Counted from the stretch's first letter, positions 19,148-26,945 are shown. The stretch is DNA of 64,000 bases from Aeromicrobium sp. Sec7.5 (GCF_036867135.1 NZ_JBAJIJ010000001.1:124001-188000), one strand, 5' to 3'. The notes: generated by a model from the sequence alone, not told the origin. A program made the numbers and translations.

Positions 19148-19929
19148 GCGACTGGAGGCCCCGGCTCGTCGCCCTGGACGTCGACGGCACGCTCGTCACC
19201 GGCCGCAACGAGATGAGCCCGGCGGTGCGCGAGACCGTGCGCGGGCTCCGCGACCAGGACATCGAGGTCGTCATCGCGACCGGTCGGTCGGTTCCCGGCG
19301 TGATGGACGCCGCCGACAAGCTCGGCTTCGAGCGCGGTCACGCGATCGGCAGCAACGGCTCGCTCGTCTTCACCTACCGTCCGACCGAGTTGCTGCGTGC
19401 CGTCACGTTCGACGCCTCGGAAGCCGTGCAGTCGATCCTCGACCGCATGCCCGACGTGCTCGTCGCGGTCGAGGAGGTCGGCGTCGGCTACCGCGTCAAC
19501 CGCGCCTTCCCGTCCGACGAGCTGGGCGGCTCCATCACGGTGCAGAGCGTCGAGGAGCTGATCGGTGAGCCGGTCACGCGCGTCATCATCCGCTCGCCCG
19601 AGCACAGCACGGAGGAGTTCCGGGAGGTCGTGGCCGATCTCGGCCTGACCGACACGAACTACTACATCGGCTACACCGCCTGGCTCGACATCGCGCCGGT
19701 GGGCACGTCGAAGGCGTCCGGGCTCGACTTCCTGTGCCAGCACCTGGGCATCGCGCAGTCCGACGTGCTCGCGATCGGCGACGGCAACAACGACATCGAG
19801 ATGTTGTCCTGGGCCGGACGCGGGGTCGCGATGGGCCAGGCGCTCGACGAGGTCATCGCCGCCGCCGACGACGTCACCGGGTCGATCGACGACGACGGCG
19901 TCGTCGACGTGCTGCGCCCCTACCTCTGA
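19144..19929 (+). CDS. Cof-type HAD-IIB family hydrolase
   Basis: Predicted phosphatase of 261 aa for small sugar phosphates or related metabolites. Motif I is [11 protein letters not shown], motif II VIATGRS, and the C-terminal GTSKASGL with [12 protein letters not shown] supplies motifs III and IV. The GTG at 19144 overlaps the serS stop (GTGA). Downstream genes are on the opposite strand after a palindromic repeat. Its link to serS is positional and the substrate is unknown. Confidence 0.9.
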   Translation: MSDWRPRLVALDVDGTLVTGRNEMSPAVRETVRGLRDQDIEVVIATGRSVPGVMDAADKLGFERGHAIGSNGSLVFTYRPTELLRAVTFDASEAVQSILDRMPDVLVAVEEVGVGYRVNRAFPSDELGGSITVQSVEELIGEPVTRVIIRSPEHSTEEFREVVADLGLTDTNYYIGYTAWLDIAPVGTSKASGLDFLCQHLGIAQSDVLAIGDGNNDIEMLSWAGRGVAMGQALDEVIAAADDVTGSIDDDGVVDVLRPYL

Positions 19930-19945
19930 CGCCACCCCATCCGCT

Positions 19946-19989
19946 CCTTGAGGTGCGAAGGCGCTCTGGCGCCTGAGCCTCGAAAGGTC
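19946..19989. repeat. Palindromic intergenic element
   Basis: A copy of the CCTTGAGGTGCGA...GAGCCTCGAAAGG element, here with an inner hairpin GGCGCTCTGGCGCC. It sits between two convergent genes (HAD hydrolase and WhiB-like regulator). Confidence 0.75.
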
Positions 19990-20004
19990 TGAGGTCCGGC
20001 AGGC

Positions 20005-20571
20005 TCAGCCGACCTGCATCAGGCGGCGACCGGACTCCATGTCGTCGAACGCGTCGAGCACCTCGTCGACACTCGGCGACAGGACGACGAGGTCCGTGAC
20101 CTCAGGCGTGACCTGCTGCCGCGCGCGGCGCAGGTGACGCTTGATCGTCGACGTGGAGCAGCCCAGGCGCTCGGCCAGCTGCTGACACGTGTCGTCGGGG
20201 TGCGACTGCCGGGTCGCGAGCACCGCGGCGTGGTCGACCGGCCCTCCGCCGAGTCGTGCCGCGCCGAAGCTCGCGATCTCCGCGTCCGCGACCGAGACGC
20301 CGAGCCTGCGACGCAGGTCCTGGCGGTCGGACTCGGTGGTGCACGCCACGAAACCGGAGACGTTGACCTCCACGACCGCCCGGTACAGGCAGTCGGTGAA
20401 GATCGGGCAGGCCGCACATCGACGGTGCGCCTCGGCGCGCTTGCGCGCGACGTCGCGCCGCATCGCTGCGGTCAAGCCGTGTCTCCCGAGTGGCGTCTCC
20501 AGCGCGTCGTCGAGAAATGTGGTCGGGTCTTCTGCGCATGCGAGCACGACAGAATTATCGACGATGGTCAT
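20005..20571 (-). CDS. WhiB-like protein with C-terminal helix-turn-helix
   Basis: Transcription regulator of 188 aa. Four cysteines are spaced as in WhiB [4Fe-4S] proteins: C12, then C52-x2-C55-x5-C61 in CAACPIFTDC. The usual GVWGG turn is replaced by GFVACTTESDR, followed by the basic RRRLG. Unlike ordinary WhiB proteins of 80-130 aa it continues into a helix-turn-helix (about 120-155: TCQQLAERLGCSTSTIKRHLRRAR) like sigma region 4 or LuxR. The start has a GAGGGAGC ribosome site. It lies 39 bp downstream of bpa on the same strand. WhiB membership is likely but divergent. Confidence 0.78.
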   Translation of the reverse strand: MTIVDNSVVLACAEDPTTFLDDALETPLGRHGLTAAMRRDVARKRAEAHRRCAACPIFTDCLYRAVVEVNVSGFVACTTESDRQDLRRRLGVSVADAEIASFGAARLGGGPVDHAAVLATRQSHPDDTCQQLAERLGCSTSTIKRHLRRARQQVTPEVTDLVVLSPSVDEVLDAFDDMESGRRLMQVG

Positions 20572-20610
20572 GGGCTCCCTCTTCCCTGAACCGATCGAAC
20601 ATCGCCGATG

Positions 20611-21123
20611 CTACAGGTACATCCCCCCGCTGGGGCCGTTTTCGCCGTTTTGCTCACCCTGAGCACCGGACGGGTCGTTTGACGCCGGAAGCGCGAGCCG
20701 CATCGTCTGGAGCTGCGACTGGGCCTGCACCTGCTGGGCGTACAGCGCGGCCTGGATGCCGTGGAACAGCCCCTCGAGCCAGCCGACCAGCTGGGCCTGG
20801 GCGATGCGGAGCTCGCCCTCCGACGGCGAGGCGGCCTCGAAGGGCCGGCTCAGCCGCGACAGCTCGTCGACGAGCTCGGGCGCCAGGCCCTCCTTCAGCT
20901 CGGCGATCGACTGCTCGTGGATCTCGCGGAGACGGGCGCGGCTGGCGTCGTCGAGAGGAGCGGCCTTGACCTCTTCGAGGAGCTGGCGAATCATGCCGCC
21001 GATGCGCATGACCTTGGCCGGCTGCTCGACGAGGTCGGTCAGCGGTGTGGAGGTGGGCTCGTCGCCCTCGGTGACCGCGACGGGGCTGCCGTCGGGCCCG
21101 ATCGTCATGGGTGTCTCGCTCAT
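20611..21123 (-). CDS. bpa: Bacterial proteasome activator
   Basis: ATP-independent ring-shaped activator that opens the 20S proteasome gate for unfolded substrates in actinobacteria (Mycobacterium Rv3780 family). It is 170 aa. The conserved helical core runs from VMRIGGMIRQLLEEV through LREIHEQSIAELKEGL and AQAQLVGWLEGLFHGIQAAL. The extreme C-terminus is GGMYL, where the mycobacterial protein has GQYL, the tail that docks into the 20S alpha ring. Its presence implies a proteasome elsewhere in the genome. The WhiB-like gene follows and may be co-transcribed. Confidence 0.92.
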   Translation of the reverse strand: MSETPMTIGPDGSPVAVTEGDEPTSTPLTDLVEQPAKVMRIGGMIRQLLEEVKAAPLDDASRARLREIHEQSIAELKEGLAPELVDELSRLSRPFEAASPSEGELRIAQAQLVGWLEGLFHGIQAALYAQQVQAQSQLQTMRLALPASNDPSGAQGEQNGENGPSGGMYL

Positions 21124-21171
21124 GCCTCCACCCTAGGAGGGTCCGCCCGCCGCTTCGCCGCCTGCCCGCCG

Positions 21172-21318
21172 GTGGTTGAGGTGTGAGGAGCTCCAGCGAC
21201 GAGCCTCGAAACCTCGGTCACGATGCGGGCTGAGGTGCCCCTTTCGAGGCTCGTCCCTCGCACCTCAAGGGGCGGGGCTTCGCCCGCATCTCGGCGACGA
21301 GCCTCGAAACCTTGGTCC
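21172..21318. repeat. Cluster of three palindromic intergenic elements
   Basis: Copy 1 at about 21172-21218 (GGTGGTTGAGGTGTGAG...GAGCCTCGAAACC), inverted copy 2 at about 21239-21271 (CCCTTTCGAGGCTCG...CGCACCTCAAGG) and a partial third copy at about 21293-21313 (CGACGAGCCTCGAAACC). It fills the gap between the bpa start and the 3' end of the oxidoreductase gene. Confidence 0.8.
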
Positions 21319-21320
21319 GG

Positions 21321-22310
21321 TCAGGGCAGGAGGACGAGCTTGCCGATGTGGGAGGAGGCCTCCATCACGCGATGGGCGTCAGCGACCTCGTCGAGGCCGA
21401 ACGTCTGGTGCACCACCGGGCGCAGCGCGCCGCTCGCGACCCACGGCCAGGCATGCTCGACGAGGTCGGCCATGATCGCGGCCTTCTCCTCGCTCGGGCG
21501 GGCTCGCAGCGAGGTGGCGCTCACCGAGGCCCGCTTGGTGAGCAGGAGCCCCAGGTTCAGCTCGGCCTTGACGCCGCCCTGCATGCCGATGACCACGAGC
21601 CGGCCACCGGTGGCGAGCGCACGGACGTTGCGGTCGAGGTACTTCGCTCCCATGTTGTCGAGGATGACGTCGGGCCGGACGTCCTGCTCCTTCAACGCCT
21701 CGACGAAGTCCTGCTCGCGGTAGTTGATCGTGACGTCCGCCCCGAGCTCGCGACAGAACTCGGCCTTCTCCGGCGAGCCCACCGTGACCGCGACCCGTGC
21801 GCCGTGGGCGACGGCCATCTGGATCGCGGTGGTACCGATGCCGCTGCCGCCGCCGTGGACCAGCAGCGTCTCGTCGGGTCGGAGCCCGGCGTGCATGAAG
21901 ACGTTCGACCAGACCGTGGCGGCGGTCTCGACGAGCCCACCGGCGGCGGCGTCGTCGAGACCCGCAGGACGGATGACGACCTGGCCGGCGGGTACCGCGA
22001 CGTGCTCGGCGTAGCCGCCGCCGGCCAGCAGGGCCACGACGTCCTCGCCGACCCGTGCGGCGTCGACGCCCGGACCCACGGCGACGATCGTGCCGGCGGC
22101 CTCGAGGCCGAGCACCTCGGTGGATCCCGGCGGCGGGTTGTAGAAGCCCTGTCGCTGGAGGACGTCGGCGCGATTGACCCCGGCGGCGACGACGCGCACG
22201 AGGACCTCGCCCTCGGCGGGGGTCGGCACGGGGTGCTCGCCCACGACCAGGGCGTCGGCCTCACCGGGCTCGGGGACGGTCACGGCACGCATCAGCTCGG
22301 GAGTCGCCAT
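21321..22310 (-). CDS. NAD(P)H-quinone oxidoreductase, zinc-independent MDR family
   Basis: NADPH-dependent reductase of quinones or enones, 329 aa. GVNRADVLQRQGFYNPPPG marks the PIG3/quinone reductase branch of medium-chain dehydrogenases. LLVHGGGSGIGTTAIQMA is the nucleotide-binding motif, followed by LGADVTINYREQDF. Zinc ligands are absent. The start at 22310 (MATPEL) fits the family's N-terminus. It is divergent from the nitrilase-like gene with 39 bp between them. Confidence 0.92.
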   Translation of the reverse strand: MATPELMRAVTVPEPGEADALVVGEHPVPTPAEGEVLVRVVAAGVNRADVLQRQGFYNPPPGSTEVLGLEAAGTIVAVGPGVDAARVGEDVVALLAGGGYAEHVAVPAGQVVIRPAGLDDAAAGGLVETAATVWSNVFMHAGLRPDETLLVHGGGSGIGTTAIQMAVAHGARVAVTVGSPEKAEFCRELGADVTINYREQDFVEALKEQDVRPDVILDNMGAKYLDRNVRALATGGRLVVIGMQGGVKAELNLGLLLTKRASVSATSLRARPSEEKAAIMADLVEHAWPWVASGALRPVVHQTFGLDEVADAHRVMEASSHIGKLVLLP

Positions 22311-22349
22311 GCTGGGGACGATAACGCGAGGCCCGATAACGTGGTCCCC

Positions 22350-23156
22350 ATGGACGTCCGCCTGGTGCAGCTCGCGTCCGGAACCGACCCGGTGGCGAAT
22401 CGCGAGCTGGTCGACGCGCGACTCGCAGCCATCACGCCGGGGCCGTCGCTCGTCGTGCTCCCCGAGGCCACCATGACCGACTTCGGGCCCGCCGACTTCG
22501 ACCTCGCGCCGTTCGCCGAGCCGCTCGACGGCCCGTTCGTGGAGCTGCTCGCCGGTCACGCACGTCGGATCGGCAGCACGGTCATCGCCGGCACCTTCGA
22601 GCCGAGCACCTCCGAGCTGGGCGCCGGCGCTCCGCCGTTCAACACCCTCGTGGTCGTCTCGCCCGACGGCACGCTGTCGGCGTCGTACCGCAAGATCCAC
22701 CTCTACGACTCCTTCGGCTACCGCGAGTCCGACCGGCTCTCCCCCGGCGTGCTCGAGCCCGTCGTCGTCGACGTCGGCGACCGGCGTCTCGGGCTCATGA
22801 CCTGCTACGACCTGCGGTTCCCCGAGCTCGCACGACTCCTCGTCGACGACGGTGCCGACACCCTCGTGGTCCCGGCGGCCTGGGTCGCAGGCGAGGGGAA
22901 GCTGCACCACTGGCGCACGTTGCTCGCGGCACGCGCGATCGAGAACACGGTGCACGTCGTCGCCGCAGCCCAGGGCGGTGCCCGCTACACGGGACACTCC
23001 CTCGTCGCCGACCCGCAGGGTTCTATCGTGGTCGAGGCCGCCGATGGCGACGAGACGTTGTCGGCGCTGCTCGACCCGGAGGAACCGGGACGCACGCGAT
23101 CGACCAATCCGTCGTTGGCGAACCGGCGCATCGACCGACCGCGAGGAGACGCATGA
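22350..23156 (+). CDS. Carbon-nitrogen hydrolase (nitrilase superfamily amidase)
   Basis: Hydrolyses an amide bond, perhaps deaminated glutathione or another omega-amide as in Nit1/Nit2-type enzymes. It is 268 aa. The catalytic triad is visible as Glu in VVLPEATM, Lys in YRKIHLYDSFGY and Cys in LMTCYDLRFPEL. The stop overlaps the next start by ATGA. Substrate is inferred from family only. Confidence 0.9.
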   Translation: MDVRLVQLASGTDPVANRELVDARLAAITPGPSLVVLPEATMTDFGPADFDLAPFAEPLDGPFVELLAGHARRIGSTVIAGTFEPSTSELGAGAPPFNTLVVVSPDGTLSASYRKIHLYDSFGYRESDRLSPGVLEPVVVDVGDRRLGLMTCYDLRFPELARLLVDDGADTLVVPAAWVAGEGKLHHWRTLLAARAIENTVHVVAAAQGGARYTGHSLVADPQGSIVVEAADGDETLSALLDPEEPGRTRSTNPSLANRRIDRPRGDA

Positions 23157-24205
23157 GCGAGGCCACCACGGGTCGTCGACGCCTGGACGACTCCGTCGAG
23201 GCCGGCTACGACCAGCCCGTGCGCGCGCCGCGGCTGGAGTCGCGCCGGTCGGCCGCCAGGATCGGCGCCGTCGTCGCGCTCGCGGCGCTCGTCGGTCTGG
23301 TCGGCAGCGTCCTGTCGGTGCTGGCGATCGACGTGCCGGTGGCCGTCTACCGACCGTCGGCCGCGCTGCTCACGATCGCCCTCACGATCGCCCTGGTCCA
23401 CCGGGCCGGTGGACACATGCGCATCTGGGTCAGCCTCGTCGCGGTCCTGTGCGTCGCCGCCGCTGTCACCGAGATGGCCGGCGTGATCGCCGCCGCCGCA
23501 GCAGCGACCGGCGTCGTGGGTGCCGTCCTCGCGGTCGTGATGACCCGCCCGAGCGAAGGCGTCGTCTCGACGCTGCGGGAGTTCGCCCTGAGCGTCGGCA
23601 TCGCGCTCAGTGGTGCCGCGGGTGTGGCCGCGTGGAACGCGCAGGTCAACGCCGTGACGTTCAGCGTCGCCGTCATCGGGATCTCGCTCGGCGTCGTCCT
23701 CGGCCTCGTGTGGTCGCTCGGCGAGGGCCTGCACGGTCTGGGCCGGAACCACCTCGCGATCCTCGCGGTCGTGGCCGCCGTCCTCCTGCTGCTCGTCGTC
23801 TACACCTACGCGGTCCGCAGCTACGGATCGACGTCGGTCATCAACGCGATCGACGATGCGATCTTCCAGGCGCGCACGCGGATCGGCGGCATCCCCCGCC
23901 CGGTGCAGGCGTTCGCCGGGTTCCCCGCCCTGGTCGTCGGACTCAGGCTTCGTTCGCAGCGACGTGAGGGGTGGTGGGTCCTGGTCTTCGCGGTGCTCGC
24001 CACCAGCTCGGTCACGACCTCGCTGGTCTCGCCCCTGGCGTACCCCTCGTACATCGGCCTCTCGGTGCTCTACTCGGCCGTCATCGGCTTCGCGCTCGGC
24101 TGGGTCGTCTCGCACTACGTGCTCGCGCCCAGCACCGTGCGCGCGGCGCGCCGGGTCGAGTCGACCCGCCGGTTCGAGCCGTCCCGCTGGGCGGGCCTGC
24201 GCTGA
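23153..24205 (+). CDS. Multi-pass membrane protein of unknown function
   Basis: 350 aa, not recognised. A cytoplasmic N-terminus of about 35 residues precedes roughly eight hydrophobic segments, for example GAVVALAALVGLVGSV, LTIALTIALV and AILAVVAAVLLLLVVYTYAV. The C-terminus is basic (RRVESTRRFEPSRW). No catalytic motif or transporter signature was seen. It is coupled to the nitrilase-like gene through ATGA and followed by palindromic repeats. Confidence 0.82.
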   Translation: MSEATTGRRRLDDSVEAGYDQPVRAPRLESRRSAARIGAVVALAALVGLVGSVLSVLAIDVPVAVYRPSAALLTIALTIALVHRAGGHMRIWVSLVAVLCVAAAVTEMAGVIAAAAAATGVVGAVLAVVMTRPSEGVVSTLREFALSVGIALSGAAGVAAWNAQVNAVTFSVAVIGISLGVVLGLVWSLGEGLHGLGRNHLAILAVVAAVLLLLVVYTYAVRSYGSTSVINAIDDAIFQARTRIGGIPRPVQAFAGFPALVVGLRLRSQRREGWWVLVFAVLATSSVTTSLVSPLAYPSYIGLSVLYSAVIGFALGWVVSHYVLAPSTVRAARRVESTRRFEPSRWAGLR

Positions 24206-24225
24206 CGCTCGCGCTTCCCGACCCG

Positions 24226-24352
24226 CCGGCTGAGGTGCGAGTGCGCTCTGGCGCACGAGCCTCGAAGGCGAAGCCACCATGCTGGTTCGACGTTGCCGAG
24301 GGGCCGGTGGTTGAGGTGCGAGTGCGCTCTGGCGCACGAGCCTCGAAGCCAC
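24226..24352. repeat. Two direct copies of the palindromic intergenic element
   Basis: Copies at about 24226-24268 and 24304-24352 share the core GAGGTGCGAGTGCGCTCTGG and continue CGCACGAGCCTCGAAG. The inner arms GTGCGC and GCGCAC form a hairpin around TCTG. The pair lies between the membrane protein gene and tRNA-Ser(TGA). Confidence 0.82.
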
Positions 24353-24417
24353 CCGCACCGCGTCCGTTGGTCCTCTGAGAGACTGGATCCCGTCCGGACG
24401 CCTCGGTGACCGGACGA

Positions 24418-24510
24418 GGAGGGGTGCCGGAGTGGCCGATCGGAACCGCCTTGAAAGCGGTCGCTGGCTTCATAGGTCAGCCGCGGGTTCGAATCCCGCC
24501 CCCTCTGCCA
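24418..24510 (+). tRNA. tRNA-Ser (anticodon TGA)
   Basis: A 93-nt class II tRNA including the encoded CCA. The acceptor stem GGAGGGG pairs with CCCCTCT (one G:U pair). The anticodon arm ACCGC-CTTGAAA-GCGGT carries TGA, which reads UCA. There is a long variable arm, then the T arm GCGGGTTCGAATCCCGC. The discriminator is G, as in tRNA-Ser. Its 3' end is partly duplicated 75 bp downstream. Confidence 0.95.
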
Positions 24511-24592
24511 GGTTCCGCGGAGCGGTGTGTGCAGAGGGCGCCGGTTCGGGGAGGAGCCTGCGACGGAGTCCCGCCCCCTCTGCCAGGTTCCG
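24491..24592. repeat. Direct repeat of the tRNA-Ser 3' end (possible att remnant)
   Basis: A 24-bp sequence, TCCCGCCCCCTCTGCCAGGT plus TCCG, at 24494-24517 spans the tRNA T-arm/acceptor end and recurs exactly at 24569-24592; with one mismatch the match extends to 27 bp (24491-24517 and 24566-24592). A shorter CAGGTTCCGTC echo follows near 24599. The layout resembles attL/attR scars left by an integrated element, but no integrase is present. Confidence 0.75.
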
Positions 24593-24628
24593 TCTGTCAG
24601 GTTCCGTCCCCGTCGAAGTGAGTCCTGC

Positions 24629-25066
24629 ATGAGTCTGCCCGAGAGCTCGGTCTACCGGCTGGGGCGTGGCCCCGCGCTGGTGGCCACCGGCGTCCTCACG
24701 ATCGTGACCGGCGTGCTGGTGTTCGCCGCGTTCCTCGTCGCCGACGACGCCACCGCGCGGGTCGTCGTAGCCGTCGTCCTGGGGGTCCTCGCCGCCGTGG
24801 CGGTGTTCCTCGCCGTCCGCTTCGCGCTGCGGCCGCCGGCGGTCGTCCGCCTGGACCCGACCGGGTTCACCGTGGCCCGGCCCCGCGTCCGCGCGACGTG
24901 GAAGCAGGTCGACGACGTGGCGCTGAACTCCGGCTACCTCGTGCTGTCGGGCGAGGGCACCGCCAGAGTGGAGCTCAGGCTGCTGGACCCGGATGCGCGG
25001 CAGCTGTTCGTGCGCGAGGTCTACGACCGCCTGAACGCGGCGCACGGCTACACGCGCTTCGGCTGA
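24629..25066 (+). CDS. Small two-helix membrane protein with a PH-like C-terminal region
   Basis: 145 aa, unassigned. Two hydrophobic segments (about 19-39 and 45-68) are followed by a soluble region beginning VVRLDPTGFTVARPRVRATWKQVDDVAL, a pattern common in bacterial PH-domain (YdbT/bPH2-like) membrane proteins. The ATG at 24629 has no clear ribosome site. It lies between the two tRNA-Ser genes in the same direction. Confidence 0.72.
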   Translation: MSLPESSVYRLGRGPALVATGVLTIVTGVLVFAAFLVADDATARVVVAVVLGVLAAVAVFLAVRFALRPPAVVRLDPTGFTVARPRVRATWKQVDDVALNSGYLVLSGEGTARVELRLLDPDARQLFVREVYDRLNAAHGYTRFG

Positions 25067-25087
25067 GCGGTCCACCGAGGAGGCCGA

Positions 25088-25118
25088 TTGGCCGTGGCGG
25101 CTCGGAGACCGGTATCGT
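25088..25118 (+). promoter_or_regulatory. Candidate promoter for tRNA-Ser(GCT)
   Basis: TTGGCC (25088-25093) and TATCGT (25113-25118) are separated by 19 bp and end 30 bp before the tRNA. This is a plausible sigma-A promoter, judged by eye only. Confidence 0.4.
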
Positions 25119-25148
25119 GGCGGAGTTGCCGCCCACGGGTGGCAGCGA

Positions 25149-25238
25149 GGAGATGTCGCATAGTGGCCTAGTGCGCCCGCCTGCTAAGCGGGTTGAGGTT
25201 TAAACCTCTCGCGAGTTCAAATCTCGCCATCTCCGCCA
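25149..25238 (+). tRNA. tRNA-Ser (anticodon GCT)
   Basis: A 90-nt class II tRNA with encoded CCA. Acceptor arms GGAGATG and CATCTCC pair perfectly. The anticodon arm CCCGC-CTGCTAA-GCGGG carries GCT, which reads AGC. The long variable arm TTGAGGTTTAAACCTC and a T arm with GTTCAAATC follow. The discriminator is G. Confidence 0.95.
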
Positions 25239-25256
25239 CTCCCTCGGGGAGCATGT

Positions 25257-25290
25257 GAGCACCAGCATCCGTCGCCGGGTGCTGGTGCTC
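25257..25290 (+). terminator. Hairpin terminator after tRNA-Ser(GCT)
   Basis: Arms GAGCACCAGCA and TGCTGGTGCTC (11 bp, perfect) enclose a 12-nt loop, starting 19 bp after the tRNA CCA. There is no T-tract. Confidence 0.75.
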
Positions 25291-25302
25291 CGTGCTTCAG
25301 CC

Positions 25303-25324
25303 GTGGCGGAGCTTGCTCCGCCAC
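25303..25324. terminator. Second hairpin downstream of tRNA-Ser(GCT)
   Basis: Perfect 9-bp arms GTGGCGGAG and CTCCGCCAC around the loop CTTG. It probably reinforces the terminator just upstream or serves the opposite-strand gene ending at 25464. Confidence 0.55.
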
Positions 25325-25378
25325 CAGCCTTCCGGGACGCCTCGGCCAACCGCCTGGTCAGGTTCGCCGGGACGTGAC

Positions 25379-25430
25379 CAGGGCTTCGAGGCTCGCGCGC
25401 CAGAGCGCACTCGCACCTCAACCGACGGGT
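25379..25430. repeat. Palindromic intergenic element, inverted orientation
   Basis: CAGGGCTTCGAGGCTCGCGC leads into CAGAGCGCACTCGCACCTCA and ACCGACGGG, a reverse-orientation copy of the family. It lies just downstream of the small membrane protein gene on the minus strand. Confidence 0.75.
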
Positions 25431-25463
25431 CGCGGGTGCCCGCACCTCCGACGGGCCTGGGCC

Positions 25464-25652
25464 TCAGCCGTCGGCCCGGTGGCTGCGCTCCCGGAACCCC
25501 TGAGCGAGGTCGACGACGCCGAAGATCGCGAGCACGGCGCCGAAGGGTCGGCCGGTGAACCAGGCGAACTCGGCGTCCGGGAAGAAGATCGCCAGCACGG
25601 CGCCGACGAGGACCAGCACGGACCCGGTGAACAGGTGCATCGAGGCGCTCAT
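25464..25652 (-). CDS. Small two-helix membrane protein
   Basis: 62 aa, starting MSASMHLFTGSVLVLVGAVL. Two hydrophobic segments (about 7-25 and 34-50) are joined by FPDAEFAWFTGRPF, and the tail is charged. Codon use follows the neighbours. No family is recognised; such proteins are common in actinobacteria. The ATG at 25652 is the only reasonable start. Confidence 0.65.
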   Translation of the reverse strand: MSASMHLFTGSVLVLVGAVLAIFFPDAEFAWFTGRPFGAVLAIFGVVDLAQGFRERSHRADG

Positions 25653-25792
25653 GGGCCCAGCCTAGGAGCCGGGCACGACCCACACATCCGCCGAAGGTCG
25701 CCTGGGCATCGGCCGGAAGTGGGGGAGGGAGCCCGACCCCCGTCCGGCTCGGCTAGCCTGCCCAGAGGGAGAGAAAGACCGACGAGGACCCG

Positions 25793-26653
25793 ATGACGAC
25801 GCAGCGCACGTGGCGGTGGCTGGTCCTGTTCCTGCTCGTCGACCTGGTGCTCGTGGTCGTGATGTTCCGCCACGTCTCCGGTGACGCCGACGATGCAACG
25901 GCGAACCCGACGGCGCCCGGGCCGGTCGACTCCTCCGAACCGGTGGCGCCCGCGACCCCGACCGCCGCCGGCCTGGTCGAGGCCACCGACGACGTCGTCG
26001 TCTGGGGCGAGCGGGGAACCTGTTCGGCTGGGACTCCCGTCGTCCTGGCGCGAGACGTCGACGGCGTCCGCGACGAGCTGGACCCGGGCATGACCGAGCT
26101 CCTGCGGATCGACGTCAACGACGCCGGAGACGTCTACGTCATCGGCGCCGACGCGCAGTGCCAGCCCGTGGAGCTGCTCCTGTCCGAGGGGGCGACGGAC
26201 TGGGTCGACCCGCCCGGCCCGATCCGTCGATGGCACCTCACCTCGGGTGCGGGAGCCACCGTGACGACCCCCGTCGGCGACGTCGACCCCGGGTGCGCGC
26301 CGGTCTCCTTCGTCTCGGACGGCACCGAGGGTCTCGTGGCCTGCGGCAACGGCGCGATCCGCACGTCGGACGACGACGGAGCGACGTGGGAGGGCGAGGT
26401 GGTCCTCGAAGGTCTGCGCAGCGCCGTCCGGAGCGACGACGGTGCGTGGGCGCTGGCGCCGGCCGACGACTGCGCCGTGGCGTCCTACCGGGTCGACGCG
26501 GCCGAGGCCGGCGTGACCGGATGCGTCACCACGGAGGCGGGCGACGGGCTCGTGCTGCTCGCGGCGAGCGGCGACGGATACGTGGCGGTGGTCGCCGACC
26601 GGCTGCTCCGTTCCTCCGACGGGAGCAGCTGGGAGCCACTTCCCGCCCCGTGA
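25793..26653 (+). CDS. Membrane-anchored extracytoplasmic protein with BNR/Ycf48-like repeats
   Basis: 286 aa. A single N-terminal membrane anchor (WLVLFLLVDLVLVVVMF, about 9-25) and a Pro/Ala-rich linker precede a beta-rich domain. Segments such as AIRTSDDDGATWEG and LLRSSDGSSWEPLP are Asp-box (BNR) motifs of sialidase/Ycf48-like propellers. Several cysteines suggest disulfides outside the cell. Function unknown. The stop codon lies at the edge of the palindromic repeat (CCGTGAGGTGCG). Confidence 0.75.
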   Translation: MTTQRTWRWLVLFLLVDLVLVVVMFRHVSGDADDATANPTAPGPVDSSEPVAPATPTAAGLVEATDDVVVWGERGTCSAGTPVVLARDVDGVRDELDPGMTELLRIDVNDAGDVYVIGADAQCQPVELLLSEGATDWVDPPGPIRRWHLTSGAGATVTTPVGDVDPGCAPVSFVSDGTEGLVACGNGAIRTSDDDGATWEGEVVLEGLRSAVRSDDGAWALAPADDCAVASYRVDAAEAGVTGCVTTEAGDGLVLLAASGDGYVAVVADRLLRSSDGSSWEPLPAP

Positions 26654-26785
26654 GGTGCGACGCCCTTCGAGGCTCGCTCGTTCCTCGCTCGCACCTCAGG
26701 GCCCGGAACGAGGAGCCTCGAACGGGTGCCTCGAGCGGACGAGGGTTTCGAGGCTCGCGCGCCAGAGCGCGCTCACACCTCAACC
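26650..26785. repeat. Cluster of palindromic intergenic elements
   Basis: Three partial or full copies: 26650-26699 (GTGAGGTGCGAC...CGCACCTCAGGG), about 26706-26730 (GAACGAGGAGCCTCGAACGG) and 26743-26785 (GGGTTTCGAGGCTCGCGCGC...CACACCTCAACC). They fill the gap after the BNR-like gene and run into a tandem array. Confidence 0.78.
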
Positions 26786-26917
26786 AACGGGTGGTGAGGC
26801 GAGCAGACCGCCTTCGCACCTCAACCAACGGGTGGTGAGGCGAGCAGACCGCCTTCGCACCTCAACCAACGGGTGGTGAGGCGAGCAGACCGCCTTCGCA
26901 CCTCAACCGGCGGGTGG
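26776..26917. repeat. 41-bp tandem repeat, three exact units plus a partial fourth
   Basis: Units at 26776-26816, 26817-26857 and 26858-26898 are identical and begin CACCTCAACCAACGGGTGGT, then GAGGCGAGCAGACCGCCTTC and G. A partial, slightly diverged unit starts at 26899. The unit begins with the end of the palindromic element. Together with the upstream elements this makes 26654-26945 gene-free. Confidence 0.95.
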
Positions 26918-26945
26918 TGGCGGGCCAAAGGTCCAGAAACGACGA

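Noticed and set aside
24630..25066. Longer reading of the small membrane protein starting at 24527
   Set aside because: The extra N-terminus would be translated from the tRNA 3' duplicate and has no hydrophobic or conserved sequence.
26655..26879. Small open frame with repeated SHLNQRVVRRADRL units
   Set aside because: It is a translation of the 41-bp tandem repeat and palindromic elements; no start signal or conserved family.
26776..26917. Possible CRISPR array at the tandem repeats
   Set aside because: Units follow one another with no unique spacers, and no cas genes are in the window.
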